Source: Paludisphaera mucosa
GTDB lineage: Bacteria > Planctomycetota > Planctomycetia > Isosphaerales > Isosphaeraceae
DNA: 64,000 nt
Direction of reading: 5' to 3'
Assembly: GCF_029589435.1 (NCBI RefSeq)
Contig: NZ_JARRAG010000001.1
Coordinates: forward strand, 300,808-364,807
The stretch's first letter is position 1; every line of letters starts with the position of its first letter. Below the pieces are notes generated by a model that saw only the letters and a program-made list of their open reading frames with translations, was not told where the DNA came from and did not search any database. Positions 10,164 to 19,908 of the stretch are shown here, one piece after another. The position numbers and the translations under genes were made by a program.

Positions 10164-11234
10164 ATGGCGTCGAGGAATCGAGAGTCGGGGTTCGGCCGCG
10201 AATTGACGGGATGGCTCGCGCTCGGCCTGGCGATTGGCGGCGTCGCCTCGCCGGCCCGGGCGGACGACCCGAAGCCCTGCCCGATGGAAGCGGCTCCGGC
10301 GTATCAGGACGCCACGCCGGGCGGATACGCCATCGACCCGATCTCGCAGACCTTGACGGTGAATTACAGCCTTTCTGAGCCGAAGAGGACGAACGGCCGG
10401 TTCAGCATCCGTGCCGAGAGGATCAAGGACGAGAAGCTGGTCGTCAAGTTCGACCCCCCGGACGGATACGTGTTGTCCGACAAGTTGCAGATCAGGATCG
10501 CGGTGAACTACGGGGCGAATGGCATGCAGATCGGGCTAAGCCCGATCGACGCCGAATGGAACTTCAAAGATTCGGTCTTCATCGTGAGCCAGGCGGAACT
10601 TCAGGAGCTATCGAATCAGCTCGTCCCGATCCTCAACGACAACACGCCCGGGTTCGACTCGGATACGCCCGTGACCGTCAATGGTCCCGCCACCCTGACG
10701 GCGACGCCGGTGCTCAATATCGCGGGGGGCTCGTCGAAGTCCGTCCCGGTCGCGGGCCTGCTGAACGTGGCGTTCGAGCAGGTCGTCCATCCTCCGTCGG
10801 CCGCCGCTGCCACCCCGCCGCCCCCGGTGCCCGGCCAGGCGGCCGCCCCGGCTTCTCAGCCTGCCGGTGAGACCGCGCCGGCGCAACCCACGACCCCCGC
10901 GACGACCTACCAGCAGCAGTACAAGCAGGTGACCGAGTACCTCACGCAGCAGGTCGCCGTGCCGATTACGGGCTCGGCTCAGGACCAGCCCCAGATCGAG
11001 TACCGCACCCAGACCGTGCCGGTCACGCGCACGGTGATCGAGAGCGTCCCCGTCACGACGACCCAGACGCAGGACAGGTCTGTCGCGGGTCCGTTTCCGG
11101 CGGCTGAGAGCGCCCCGGCTGCGATGGTGCCCATCGCCGAGCCTCTCCCGTCACGGCCCGCCACGCGGGATATGAGTGCGAGCTGGCGTCGCATCCCCCG
11201 GTCGTATCTGAAGGGCCAGGCGACGGGCCGGTGA
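10164..11234 (+). CDS. Secreted protein of unknown function
   Basis: A 356-residue protein. ATG 10164 was chosen for the adjacent GAGGTG site and the signal-peptide-like N-terminus (hydrophobic LALGLAIGGVASPARADD, about residues 17-35). The middle (about 50-200) looks like beta-rich sequence with a Val/Leu alternation; residues about 205-260 are a Pro/Ala-rich linker; the end contains QQQYKQVTEYLTQQ and a Thr/Val-rich stretch rich in PVT and TQT. No known domain was recognised. It is convergent with the 1354-residue gene (22 bases apart), and both are predicted exported. A role at the cell surface is inference only. Confidence 0.75.
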   Translation: MASRNRESGFGRELTGWLALGLAIGGVASPARADDPKPCPMEAAPAYQDATPGGYAIDPISQTLTVNYSLSEPKRTNGRFSIRAERIKDEKLVVKFDPPDGYVLSDKLQIRIAVNYGANGMQIGLSPIDAEWNFKDSVFIVSQAELQELSNQLVPILNDNTPGFDSDTPVTVNGPATLTATPVLNIAGGSSKSVPVAGLLNVAFEQVVHPPSAAAATPPPPVPGQAAAPASQPAGETAPAQPTTPATTYQQQYKQVTEYLTQQVAVPITGSAQDQPQIEYRTQTVPVTRTVIESVPVTTTQTQDRSVAGPFPAAESAPAAMVPIAEPLPSRPATRDMSASWRRIPRSYLKGQATGR

Positions 11235-11255
11235 TCGTCGCCCGACTTCTCCAGA

Positions 11256-14200
11256 TCAATCGCCCCGACCGAAGAGGCGAGAGGGGTGGAAGCGCGACTT
11301 CTTCTCGTGCTTCTTGTCCCCCTTCGGGGACGTGACCACGATCGACTGCGGCGGCGGGTTGACGATGATGGCGGGGACCGCGACGGCCTGGGCCGGCGGA
11401 GCCGGCGGCGGAATCGTCGGGCCCGGAGTGGGGGCGGCCGTAGGGGAGGCCGCCGCCGGGAGGGGGGCGACGGCCTGTCCCGTCAGCATCTGGACCACCC
11501 GCGCCGCCTGCGTCGCGTCGGTCGGGATGGCCGAGGGAAACGGGATGGCGGGGAGCGAGGGGGGTGTCAGGAGCGCCGGGGCCTGTGAGGCGAGGGACGC
11601 CAGCACCACTTCCGGCCCCTCCGGGGACCGTACGCCCGGGGCCGCCGAGGCCGAGTCGTCGGGAGCCGCGACGCCGGGCAGGGCGTTCCGGCCGGTCGCC
11701 TGGAGGAACAGGTTGACCTGGAGCTTCTTGGGCAGGGTCTTCGACTTGGTCTCCACCCGATAGCCCATCGTCGCGGTCGGGGCGTACGGCAGGACCTCCA
11801 CGGTCATCGCCACGGACGCTGGCAGCGGGTTCCCGTCGCCATACATCTGCTGGAGCCTCCGGAGCACGCCGACGGTCAGAGAGCGGGCGTCCACCTTGTA
11901 ATCGCCGGTGGTCCCGGAATCGGCGTCCGTCGTGACGCTGAGCAGCTTCCCCTCGACGACTCCGGTGAACCGGGCCCGCAGCGAGCGCGGGGCCAGGCCC
12001 GTCGAATTGGTCCAGGTGATCCCCAGCGACTCGCCGGGATCGCTCGTCGCGATCAGCCGGGGGTCTTCGCCGTCGGGCTTGATCCACTGGTAGAAGACGT
12101 CCAGCTTCGGCTTGTCGCCGGCGAGGTCGTAGGCCGGATCGGCCGCCGCAGGCGTCGCCGGGGCTGCGGACTTGAACGGGATCAGCACGCGGTTGCTGAT
12201 GCCGTTGGGCGTGGCGACGTAGATCTCAAGATACTGCTTCGCCGGATTCTCCTTCGTCGTCGTGGCCAGGGCTCCCGATGGGATCTGGATGCGGATCACC
12301 TCGCGGCTGAGGACGTCCATCGTGCCCACGCCCGACGCGGGGACGACGGGCGGGGCGCCCGCCGTGGCGCTGGTCTCGGTCGTGGTGGAGCCGGACCTGG
12401 TGCTGAGGTCGGCCGACTGGACCAGCCGGCCGCCGGCGATCACCTTTGTGTCCAGGATGTTGAAGTATTTGCCGTAAAGGAAGACTTCCGCGGACTGGTT
12501 CGGATCGTACTGGTCGATCCCCTCGAAGCCGGAGAGTTCGGGCACGAGCGCCGTGGCGCCTTCGCTGAAGAGCTCGTAGCCGTCGGCCGTGTTCTCGAAC
12601 GGCACCTGGACGACCTTGGACTGCATCGGCAGCATGCCTTCGAGTTGCCCCAGCTTGCTCTGGAGGACGCGCAGGTCGTCCCCGCGATAACGCTGGAGGC
12701 TGCAGCCGTCGACGACGGCCTGTCGAAGTTCCTGTACGCGACGACCCTGCTCCAGGGCACGGCCGGTGTGGAAGATCAGGTGCTCGGGGTCGTGCAGCTT
12801 GTACCAGTTGCCGGCCACGTTGATGCGCATCGTGGGGAGGAACGTGGGGAGGAGGACGATGGCCGTCAGCTCGCGGATCCCCGGCTCCAGCTTGCTGTGC
12901 CGGATCCCGTAGTCGGGCCCGGGGCCGCCGCCGACGAGCTGGCTGGCGATCACGCCGATGTTGGTCCGCTGGTTGGGCGGGTTCTGGAAACGCGGCGAGA
13001 ACCGGAAGCCGAAGGCGTCGTTGCCGTGGGCGTAGGCCGACACCGTGCGGTTCAGCGCGATCGTGTCCGACTGCTGCTCGAGCTGACGCCGGAACGTGTT
13101 GACCTGGTTGAAGCTCACCTGGCCGGTCGCGAAGGAGTAGGCCAGCGCGAGCTGGAGGTCGCGCTTGAGGTTGAACGAGTCGGCGATGTTCTGCTGGTCG
13201 GAGACGGGGTCGAGCGCGAACGTGACGATCGGCCATCGGGCCTTCACGTAGTCGTTGAAGACCGACTTGGCCACGTCGTTGGGAACCTCGCGCGGCAGGT
13301 AGAACCGGACCTCGTCCACCATCTCGTCCGGTATCCCCTTGTCGCGGAAGACCCGGTGGATGTCGCGGTGGAAGGCCCTGTCGAGCAGCGCCGCGTCCAC
13401 GGCCGCGGCCCAGCAATAGGCGGCCGTCGTCTTCCCCTTGATATTGTCTCGCAACTCCACCAGGCGGTCGGTCAGTTTCTGGTTAAGGCCGGTGAGGGTG
13501 CTCCAAGCTTCCGGCGGCTCCTTGAACTGGCGTCGTTGCAGGGCGGCGAAGATCTCGTCCATCATCTCGACGTCGCCCAGGGGGGGGACGCCCTTGTCTG
13601 GACCCGTGCTGCGGGCCAGGACGTAATAGGCGTAGGTCAGCGACTGCCGGAGGTACGCGCGGACGTCGGTCGAGCGGATCGTGGCGGTCACCCTCGCGTC
13701 GTAGACGTCCTTCGCCATCGCGTAGATGTTCTCGGCGCCGAAGAAGAAGAGCAGCTCGCGGCTGGTCAACGGGTAGATCTGCTTGGGGTTGCGCGAGTTC
13801 GGCAGGTTGGCGCCGAGCCGCGCGAGGAATTCGGGATCGCCGAGCTCCTCGCTCATCTTGGCGACGCTCCGGGCCAGATCCAGCCGACCGTCCGTTTTCG
13901 GTATCGGGTCGTAGAGGACCTTCACCAGGACGGCCACGTCATCCGGCAGCGCGAACTCGAAGAGGCGGCTGAGCATCCCGCGTACGTTGAGGTCCAGGCA
14001 GTTCGCGGAGCCCGTCTCGGGGTCGAACGAGACCTGGGTCAGAGAATGGCTGAGAACCTCTTCCAGGTGGCGATGGAGAGACTCCTCAAGGCGGTTCGGC
14101 AGGCGATAGCCCTGCTTCACCCGCTGGGCTTCGCGCTCGAGTTCTTCGATGGCCGTCGAGACCTGGGAGCCCTTGACACCGCTCAGGCCTCTTTGCGCCT

Positions 14201-15320
14201 TCCAGGCCTCGGTCACCGTCAAGATCCGCTCGGAAAGCAGGTGATTGAGGGTAACCTGGCTTCCCACGTAAATGGGGATCGGGTCAGCGCGCAGGATGAA
14301 CGTCATCAGCGGATCGACGGCCTTCTCCTGGAAGTTCTTCCGGACGAGTTCGCAAGCCCCCGGCTGCGGCGGGGCCGCGTAGAATGCCCTGGCGTTGGTC
14401 GCGAGATCGCTGTTGAAGTTCTCCACGAGGTTATCGATCAGGCCGGCCCGTACGACGTTCTGGTCGGCGCGATCGGCGAACTTCTTCAACGCGTCGAGCT
14501 GCCCCGTCCGCAGGATCTCGTAGATGAACGGCCCGAGGACGTCCACCAGGTCGTTGACGACGAGGTTCTGGAAGGTGGCCGGCAGCAGGTCCGGGGTGAG
14601 TTCGTGCTCCATCGTCACGGAGAGGTCGGCGCCGTGGCCCTGGTAGGTGCACTCGCCGGGAGTGAGCGAGACGGGCATCCGGATCAGGTAGAGGCCGTAG
14701 CCGGACGAGTCGTTCTGGTCCGGGCCCAGGCTGATCCGGCGGATCTCGTTCAGGTGTTCGAGGAACCGTCGCTTTTCATCCAGGTAGACGGTCGGCTCGA
14801 CGCCGAGGCCGGCGATCTTCTGATTGCCCGTATTCAGCCCGATCGTGCCGAAGGCGGTCTGCGAATTCGTCAGCGACGAGCCGGCGCCCATGTTGGCGGG
14901 CGTCGTGTTCACAGACGTCCCGGAGGTGAGGGCGGCCCCCAGGGTGGTCGTCTGGGTGGTCGTGGCCGCGTCGAGGCGGTTGATCCGCGCGGCGAGGACC
15001 AGCTGGAACTGGTCGAGGTCCTTCTGAAACTCCCGGTCGAAGTCGATCCGGAATCGGGTGAGTCGCGCCTGGCTGAAGACGTCGGGCTGCTTGATGACGA
15101 CGAGGCCGTCGTCGCGGAGCTGCTCGGCCAGGAAGTCGAGCCGCTTGCAGAGCTCGGCGACGGTCAGCGGGCGGGAGGGGTCGAAGCGGAACGGATTGAC
15201 GCGCTCGACCAGGCCGTCGGGGCCGGTCAGGTGCTGGGCCCGGACGTCGCGGGCGGCGCCCGCGACGATCGCCATCAAGAGACCCGCGCCGCCGCGGACC
15301 ATCCAACGCCTGAGGTCCAT
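11256..15320 (-). CDS. Very large exported protein of unknown function (1354 aa)
   Basis: ATG 15320 is preceded by GGAGGAAG and starts a signal peptide (MVRGGAGLLMAIVAGAARDVRAQ). The mature protein has mixed helical/beta sequence without obvious repeats; notable stretches are PGECTYQGHGADLSVTMEHE (about residues 235-255) and a C-terminal Pro/Ala-rich tail ending in basic KKHEKKSRFHPSRLFGRGD. I recognise no enzyme motif; it looks like a lineage-specific planctomycete protein. The Pro/Ala tail resembles low-complexity linkers in the convergent neighbour at 10164. Codon use is uniform over the full length, supporting one real gene; the long open frames on the opposite strand are shadows. Confidence 0.8.
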   Translation of the reverse strand: MDLRRWMVRGGAGLLMAIVAGAARDVRAQHLTGPDGLVERVNPFRFDPSRPLTVAELCKRLDFLAEQLRDDGLVVIKQPDVFSQARLTRFRIDFDREFQKDLDQFQLVLAARINRLDAATTTQTTTLGAALTSGTSVNTTPANMGAGSSLTNSQTAFGTIGLNTGNQKIAGLGVEPTVYLDEKRRFLEHLNEIRRISLGPDQNDSSGYGLYLIRMPVSLTPGECTYQGHGADLSVTMEHELTPDLLPATFQNLVVNDLVDVLGPFIYEILRTGQLDALKKFADRADQNVVRAGLIDNLVENFNSDLATNARAFYAAPPQPGACELVRKNFQEKAVDPLMTFILRADPIPIYVGSQVTLNHLLSERILTVTEAWKAQRGLSGVKGSQVSTAIEELEREAQRVKQGYRLPNRLEESLHRHLEEVLSHSLTQVSFDPETGSANCLDLNVRGMLSRLFEFALPDDVAVLVKVLYDPIPKTDGRLDLARSVAKMSEELGDPEFLARLGANLPNSRNPKQIYPLTSRELLFFFGAENIYAMAKDVYDARVTATIRSTDVRAYLRQSLTYAYYVLARSTGPDKGVPPLGDVEMMDEIFAALQRRQFKEPPEAWSTLTGLNQKLTDRLVELRDNIKGKTTAAYCWAAAVDAALLDRAFHRDIHRVFRDKGIPDEMVDEVRFYLPREVPNDVAKSVFNDYVKARWPIVTFALDPVSDQQNIADSFNLKRDLQLALAYSFATGQVSFNQVNTFRRQLEQQSDTIALNRTVSAYAHGNDAFGFRFSPRFQNPPNQRTNIGVIASQLVGGGPGPDYGIRHSKLEPGIRELTAIVLLPTFLPTMRINVAGNWYKLHDPEHLIFHTGRALEQGRRVQELRQAVVDGCSLQRYRGDDLRVLQSKLGQLEGMLPMQSKVVQVPFENTADGYELFSEGATALVPELSGFEGIDQYDPNQSAEVFLYGKYFNILDTKVIAGGRLVQSADLSTRSGSTTTETSATAGAPPVVPASGVGTMDVLSREVIRIQIPSGALATTTKENPAKQYLEIYVATPNGISNRVLIPFKSAAPATPAAADPAYDLAGDKPKLDVFYQWIKPDGEDPRLIATSDPGESLGITWTNSTGLAPRSLRARFTGVVEGKLLSVTTDADSGTTGDYKVDARSLTVGVLRRLQQMYGDGNPLPASVAMTVEVLPYAPTATMGYRVETKSKTLPKKLQVNLFLQATGRNALPGVAAPDDSASAAPGVRSPEGPEVVLASLASQAPALLTPPSLPAIPFPSAIPTDATQAARVVQMLTGQAVAPLPAAASPTAAPTPGPTIPPPAPPAQAVAVPAIIVNPPPQSIVVTSPKGDKKHEKKSRFHPSRLFGRGD

Positions 15321-15802
15321 CTTCTTCCTCCAAGAGGCCACGGACCTTGAGTCCGCGGCCGACTCGACCGGGCGACCCAATCAAGCCCTTCCGCCGGCGG
15401 AGAGTCTCCGCGCCGCTTGCCTGATATCGGTGCGATCGATTGTTTTGGTCCATAAATTCGGGATTATCGGCGAGATCGTCGCGACCGCTCCCCAGGCCCG
15501 GCCCGCGTCGGCGCGTCCAAGTCGTTGCGGATCATGCGGATCGGACAAGGAAAGTTCCTGGACTTGGGAGGCTTATCCCTCGGGTGAACTCGGATCCGGC
15601 GCGACATCGCCCGGCCCGGCGACGCTTTCGGCCCCCGGGCCGGCGCACAATCGGACGACGCGGCACGACCGGAGCGACGTGGGGCTTCGCGTGAAAAAGG
15701 GCTCGCGAGACGTCGAGGGTTGATACGAAAACTGCTGGTACATTCGCGATCGACGCGAACCGCTGGCCGACGACGCCGGGATCACAAGGAGGAGATCCGC
15801 TC
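15321..15802. other. Intergenic region between divergent surface-protein genes
   Basis: These 482 bases separate the 1354-residue gene (reverse) from the gene at 15803 (forward) and should hold both promoters. A modestly AT-richer patch lies at about 15440-15475. A GGAGG ribosome site sits at about 15789-15793 ahead of ATG 15803. No RNA gene, repeat or further gene was supported. Confidence 0.4.
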
Positions 15803-16393
15803 ATGAAGGGGAAGCATCGGTTCAAGCCAGGCGTGGTGGACGCCCTGGAAGAGCGGCTGACGCTCAATGGGGCGAAGACGACGCTCTACGCCTCCCCCAT
15901 CCTGGAAGGGCTGCGGCCTCGGTCGCGCGAGTTGAGCCGGGCGACCACGACGCTGACCGCGCAGGTGAACCAGGCGTTCGACTCGTTCCAGGCCGATTAC
16001 GCCCAGGCGCGGGGCACGTACTTCGCCTCGCTCCAGGCCGACCCCGCGTCGGCCGAGACGGCCCACACGGCGTTCCTGGCGTACACGTCCCAGCGGACCT
16101 CGCTCCTGTCACAGCAGCTCGCGGGCGGCTTCATCCAGACGCCGACCGGCGGCTCCGGCAGGTCCGGGCCCTCGGCGTCGCTGCGGGCGCTCCTCTCCTC
16201 GAAGATCGGCTCCAACCAGAGCGGGTCGCTGCTGAAGTCGCTCACCGACACCACGCCGACCGCGATCGCCTCCGCGCCGACGATCACGCTCTACACGCTG
16301 GGCCAGGACAACGCGATCGCCTCCGCACGGACCGCCATCCTCAACTCCGTCAGCGTCGTCCGCGCCGGCGGCCTCGGCGCGCGAGCCCACTGA
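15803..16393 (+). CDS. Planctomycete surface/secreted protein with LEERLTLN N-terminal motif
   Basis: A 196-residue protein beginning MKGKHRFKPGVVDALEERLTLN. The basic start followed by LEERLxLx is the N-terminal motif widespread on large planctomycete exported proteins (commonly LEDRxLLS variants). The rest is Ala/Ser/Thr-rich and predicted helical (about 35-110), with no enzyme motif. It starts at ATG 15803 behind a GGAGG site. The next gene, 45 bases on, has a variant of the same motif, so the pair is probably co-transcribed and exported by the same route. Exact function unknown. Confidence 0.75.
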   Translation: MKGKHRFKPGVVDALEERLTLNGAKTTLYASPILEGLRPRSRELSRATTTLTAQVNQAFDSFQADYAQARGTYFASLQADPASAETAHTAFLAYTSQRTSLLSQQLAGGFIQTPTGGSGRSGPSASLRALLSSKIGSNQSGSLLKSLTDTTPTAIASAPTITLYTLGQDNAIASARTAILNSVSVVRAGGLGARAH

Positions 16394-16438
16394 CCCCCCA
16401 CGCCAGGACCCCTAGGTACCCCGGGAGCCGAGACGATC

Positions 16439-18157
16439 ATGGACAGGCGCGGCGCGAAATCGGCTTGGGTTCGGGGGTTCGACTCCCTGGAAACCCGCGA
16501 GTTGATGGCCTGGAGCGTGGCCGTCGTGCCCGGGGTCGCGGGCGTGGCGGGACGGGCGCTCTCCGGGCCGATCGCCCAGATCATCGGCGTCGATCCCGCC
16601 GTGGATCCATCGACGTACACGGCCACCATCCAATGGACGCCCGCTGCCAGCCCCGTGGTCGTAACGCCCGCGAGAACCGCGTCGCCGAACACGTTGGATA
16701 TTTCTGGGACCTTCGTGTTCCCGACGGCGGGGATCTACAGCGTCCGCATCGGCGTGACGGACGCGGCCAATCTCACCATGTTCGCGACCAGCTCGATCTC
16801 GATCGTCGAACCTTACTCGATCATCGCAGCCCCGGTCGCAATCTCCGGCGGCCTGGGGACCACGCCCTTCAGCGGCCCCGTGGCCACCTTCGCGACGACG
16901 AGGCCGAACTCGAGCATCGCCGATTTCTCAGCCGTGATCCAGTGGGGCGACGGTTCGAGCAGTCCAGGCGATATCAAGGGCGGGCCGTCGAGCTTCACCG
17001 TCTCGGGGAGCCACCCTTACGAGAGCGCCGGCACGTTCACGACCAGCATCTCGATCGTCGGGGTGGGGGACGCGCCGAGCGGGTCGACGATGGGTACTGC
17101 GACCATCACGGCGCCGTCCAGCGGCGTGACGGCCTCCGGCCGAACGTTCGTGGCCTCGGCGGGCCAGACCATCAACTCCGGGGCCCCGGCCGACGACGTG
17201 GTGATCGCGACCTTCACCGACCCGTCGCCGACGGCGGTCGGGACGTACTCGGCCCTGATCGACTGGGGAGGAGGGCGGACGGGGCCGGGCGCGATCAGGT
17301 TGGAAGCCGGGACGAGCGACCAATTCGAGGTCCGGGGGACGATCTCGTACGATTCGGCCAGGTCGTACCCGGTGAAGGTGGCGATCTACAAGTCGGGTTC
17401 CCCGTTCGCGACGGCCTCGTCCACGGCGCAGGTGGTGAACACCGGGGCGAGCTTCTCGTTCACGGCGGGGCTGGCGATCGCGCCGGGCAACGGCCCGAAC
17501 GCGGCGAACGGGTACACGCTGACCAACCGGCCGACGTTCGCCGGGACGGCGACGCCGTACGCGACGGTGCAACTCTACGCCAGGCCGACGATCGCCGACG
17601 CGACGATCCCGATCGGGTCGGGGGTGGCCGACGGCTCGGGGGCGTGGTCGGTCCAGTCGACCCCGCTGGCCGACGGTGCGTATGCGGTGACGGCCGTGCA
17701 GACGCCGCCCGCGGGATATCCCGGTGAGCCGGTTTCGCTCGCCGCGAACCAGGGGCGAGTCGTGGTGGACACGGTCGCGCCGCAGGTCGTCGGCGTGGCG
17801 ACGGACCGGTCGGGCCGCGTGACGGTCCTGTTCCGGGACGAATCGAGCGGGATGGACGCGTCCACCCTGCACGACGCCGGCGATTACGCCCTGCTGGGCA
17901 AGAGGTCGTCCGTCATACGCCCGACGTCCGCGACGTTGGAGTCGGTGGGGGCCTCGCCGACGGACGCGGCCGTGGTCTCGCTGGCCCTGCCGGGGGGGCG
18001 CCGAACACGCTCGGCGTTCGGCCGGCTCCGGATCGACGCGGCCGCCGCCGGCGGGGCGGGCGCGACCGACCTGGCCGGCAACGCGGTCGCCCCCTTCGTC
18101 GCCTCGCTGGGCCGGGGCCGGACCGTCAAGCCCGCCGCCCGCAGGCGGGCCCGCTGA
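16439..18157 (+). CDS. Exported Ig-like/PKD-like repeat protein
   Basis: A 572-residue protein opening with FDSLETRELMAWS, a variant of the planctomycete LExRxLLS export motif. It contains beta-sandwich-type repeats: TYTATIQWTPAA (about 60), FSAVIQWGDGSSSPG (about 160) and TYSALIDWGGGRTGPGAI (about 270) are three spaced copies of a PKD-like strand pattern. A bacterial Ig-like unit follows (TNRPTFAGTATPYATVQLY, about 370). The tail is basic (PAARRRAR). Such architecture suits an adhesin or cell-envelope structural protein. It is downstream of and probably co-transcribed with 15803-16393. No catalytic motif is visible. Confidence 0.8.
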   Translation: MDRRGAKSAWVRGFDSLETRELMAWSVAVVPGVAGVAGRALSGPIAQIIGVDPAVDPSTYTATIQWTPAASPVVVTPARTASPNTLDISGTFVFPTAGIYSVRIGVTDAANLTMFATSSISIVEPYSIIAAPVAISGGLGTTPFSGPVATFATTRPNSSIADFSAVIQWGDGSSSPGDIKGGPSSFTVSGSHPYESAGTFTTSISIVGVGDAPSGSTMGTATITAPSSGVTASGRTFVASAGQTINSGAPADDVVIATFTDPSPTAVGTYSALIDWGGGRTGPGAIRLEAGTSDQFEVRGTISYDSARSYPVKVAIYKSGSPFATASSTAQVVNTGASFSFTAGLAIAPGNGPNAANGYTLTNRPTFAGTATPYATVQLYARPTIADATIPIGSGVADGSGAWSVQSTPLADGAYAVTAVQTPPAGYPGEPVSLAANQGRVVVDTVAPQVVGVATDRSGRVTVLFRDESSGMDASTLHDAGDYALLGKRSSVIRPTSATLESVGASPTDAAVVSLALPGGRRTRSAFGRLRIDAAAAGGAGATDLAGNAVAPFVASLGRGRTVKPAARRRAR

Positions 18158-18273
18158 GGGCCGGCGACGGCAGGGAAGGGCGGGGGGGCGGTCGGCTCCG
18201 GACGGCGCGTCGAATGCGACCCCGCCGCGTCCGGCGGAATTCGGAAACGAGTTAACATGTAATCGCCAGAATA

Positions 18274-18911
18274 TTAGACTCTTCTGGCGACGACGACTTC
18301 GATGACATGAACATGGCCGTCATCATCGGGGCCCGCGGCTCGAATCGGCGGAACGCCGCGACAGCGTCGGCTCGCGCCATGGCGGCGGCCTGATCGGTCG
18401 CCGACCTTGCTTCTCGGCGAGGACGGCCTGCATCTCGGCCGGCACATCCTCGGCTCGCGCGACCCGGAGGGCGTGCGCCCGCTCCAACCCTGCTTGAGCG
18501 TCGAGGCGGTCCGGCGGTAGCGGGCCCTCATGCGCTTCAGGTGGCGGCGGAGCTGACGCGGCCCCAGCCGGACGCCGCACCCGACGAGGGCCTCGCTGAG
18601 CTGATGGCTGGTCCAGGTGCGGTCTTCGGCCAGCAGCCTCCGGAGTTCCTCGGCCACGCGGTCGCGGCGAGCCGCGTCCGGGGGCGGCCCGGGGCGTCGC
18701 GGCTGGAAGGCTCCCGTCTCCCGGCCGTGGAAATCCTTGAGCAGGTCGCGGACGGTCTGGCCGCAACGGCCGAGGTGCGCGGCGTTCTTGGGTGCCGACC
18801 ATCCGGCGTCGGCCAAGGCCTACGAAGTCCCGCGAGTTTTCGCGTTGAATCTTTACGACCCGCTCACCCCTCCGCAGAAGCGTTGGAGGCCGACTTTTGG
18901 GTAAGTCCATC
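18274..18911 (-). pseudogene. IS630-family transposase relic (N-terminal part)
   Basis: The reverse strand reads MDLPKSRPPTLLRRGERVVKI at 18911 downward. After a frameshift near 18820 it continues DAGWSAPKNAAHLGRCGQTV, LKDFHGRETGAFQPRRPGPP and EDRTWTSHQLSEAL: the paired helix-turn-helix region of IS630/Tc1-type transposases. Another frameshift follows near 18490. The DDE catalytic domain is missing. The relic lies between the Ig-like protein gene and the IS5-type element, whose insertion may have cut it. Confidence 0.7.
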
Positions 18912-18920
18912 GGCTTCGTA

Positions 18921-19824
18921 CACAGTGACTGTCCCATAAGTGGCATTAGGATTCTATGGTAAGTGGATAGCGGAACTCCGGGTCGACGACGTCCGAAGGG
19001 TGGATCCGGTGGAGCATCAGTTGGATCATCGCCAGCTTGATGAACGCCTCCAATAGACAGGACGGTCTTCTCGCGGTCCTTCGTCAGACGCCGGCAGCGG
19101 CCCAGCCAGGCGACCGTCCGCTCGACCGTCCAGCGGATCGGCAGGAGGACCCAGCCGCGGGCGTCGTCGGGGCGGCGGATGACCTCCAATTCCCAGCCCG
19201 CATGCTCCTCCACCCACTCGTAGAGCTACATGTCGTGATACTTCGAGTCGGCGTACATCCGGGTCACCTTGCCCATCGGCTGGCCGTTCAACCGGGCGAA
19301 CAGGGCCGAGGCCGCCCGGCCGTCGTCGACCGAGGCGGCCGTCACGAGCACGGCGAGCAGCAACCCCATGGAATCCACCACGATGTGACGTTTCCGCCCG
19401 TCGACGTTCTTGGCGTCGTCACGTCCGCGTTCCTCGCCGCCGGAGGTCGTGTCGACCGATTGGCTGTCGACTCTGGCGGAGGACCTGGGCCGATAGGGCT
19501 TCTCCTTCGTCCGCACCTCCCGCCGGAGGGCGTCGTGGAGGCGGTCGAGCGTCCCGTTCGACCGCCACTCGTCGAAGTACCTCCCGGTCGTGCTCCGGGG
19601 CGGGAAGCCTTCCGGGATGTACCGCCGCCGGCAGCCCGTGCGGAGGATGTACGAGACGGCGTCGAGGACGTCCCGGACGTCGGTCTTGCGGGGGCGCCCG
19701 CCGGGATAGACGGGGATGAGCGGCTCGGTCAGGGCCCACTGCTCGTCGGTGACGTCGCTGGGGTAGTGGTGCGTTCTCATCGCCCTTCTACGACGCTCGC
19801 CACCCTTGTGGGAGAGTCACTCAC
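18921..19824 (-). mobile_element. IS5-family element with TA target duplication
   Basis: Imperfect inverted ends are visible: CACAGTGACTGTCCCATAAG from 18921 and, read on the other strand from 19824, GTGAGTGACTCTCCCACAAG. Both are flanked by TA (18919-18920 and 19825-19826), as expected for the IS427-like part of the IS5 family. Length about 904 bases encloses one transposase gene that is now disrupted. It separates the IS630 relic from the Tn3 relic. Confidence 0.65.
18946..19780 (-). pseudogene. IS5-family transposase, disrupted by stop and frameshift
   Basis: ATG 19780 starts the typical IS5 sequence MRTHHYPSDVTDEQWALTEP, with RVDSQSVDTTSGGEERGRD (first DDE Asp region), VDGRKRHIVVDSMG and YADSKYHDM. 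An in-frame TAG at 19226-19228 then interrupts, followed in the same frame by LYEWVEEHAGWELEVIRRPD and the IRWTVERTVAWLGRCRRL region containing the final Glu. A further frameshift near 19060 is needed to reach the C-terminus at 18946. All catalytic regions remain but cannot be made as one protein, so the element is inactive unless helped in trans. Confidence 0.8.
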
Positions 19825-19908
19825 TAAGAGAACCCTGGGCACCTGGAAATTCGAATAGGCGGATGCACGCTTTGCCATCGAATCAAATAGGGATCGTGCA
19901 ACGATAAG

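Noticed and set aside
12645-15350. 901-residue forward frame opposite the 1354-residue protein
   Set aside because: GC-rich antisense frame; the reverse-strand gene has signal peptide, ribosome site and natural composition.
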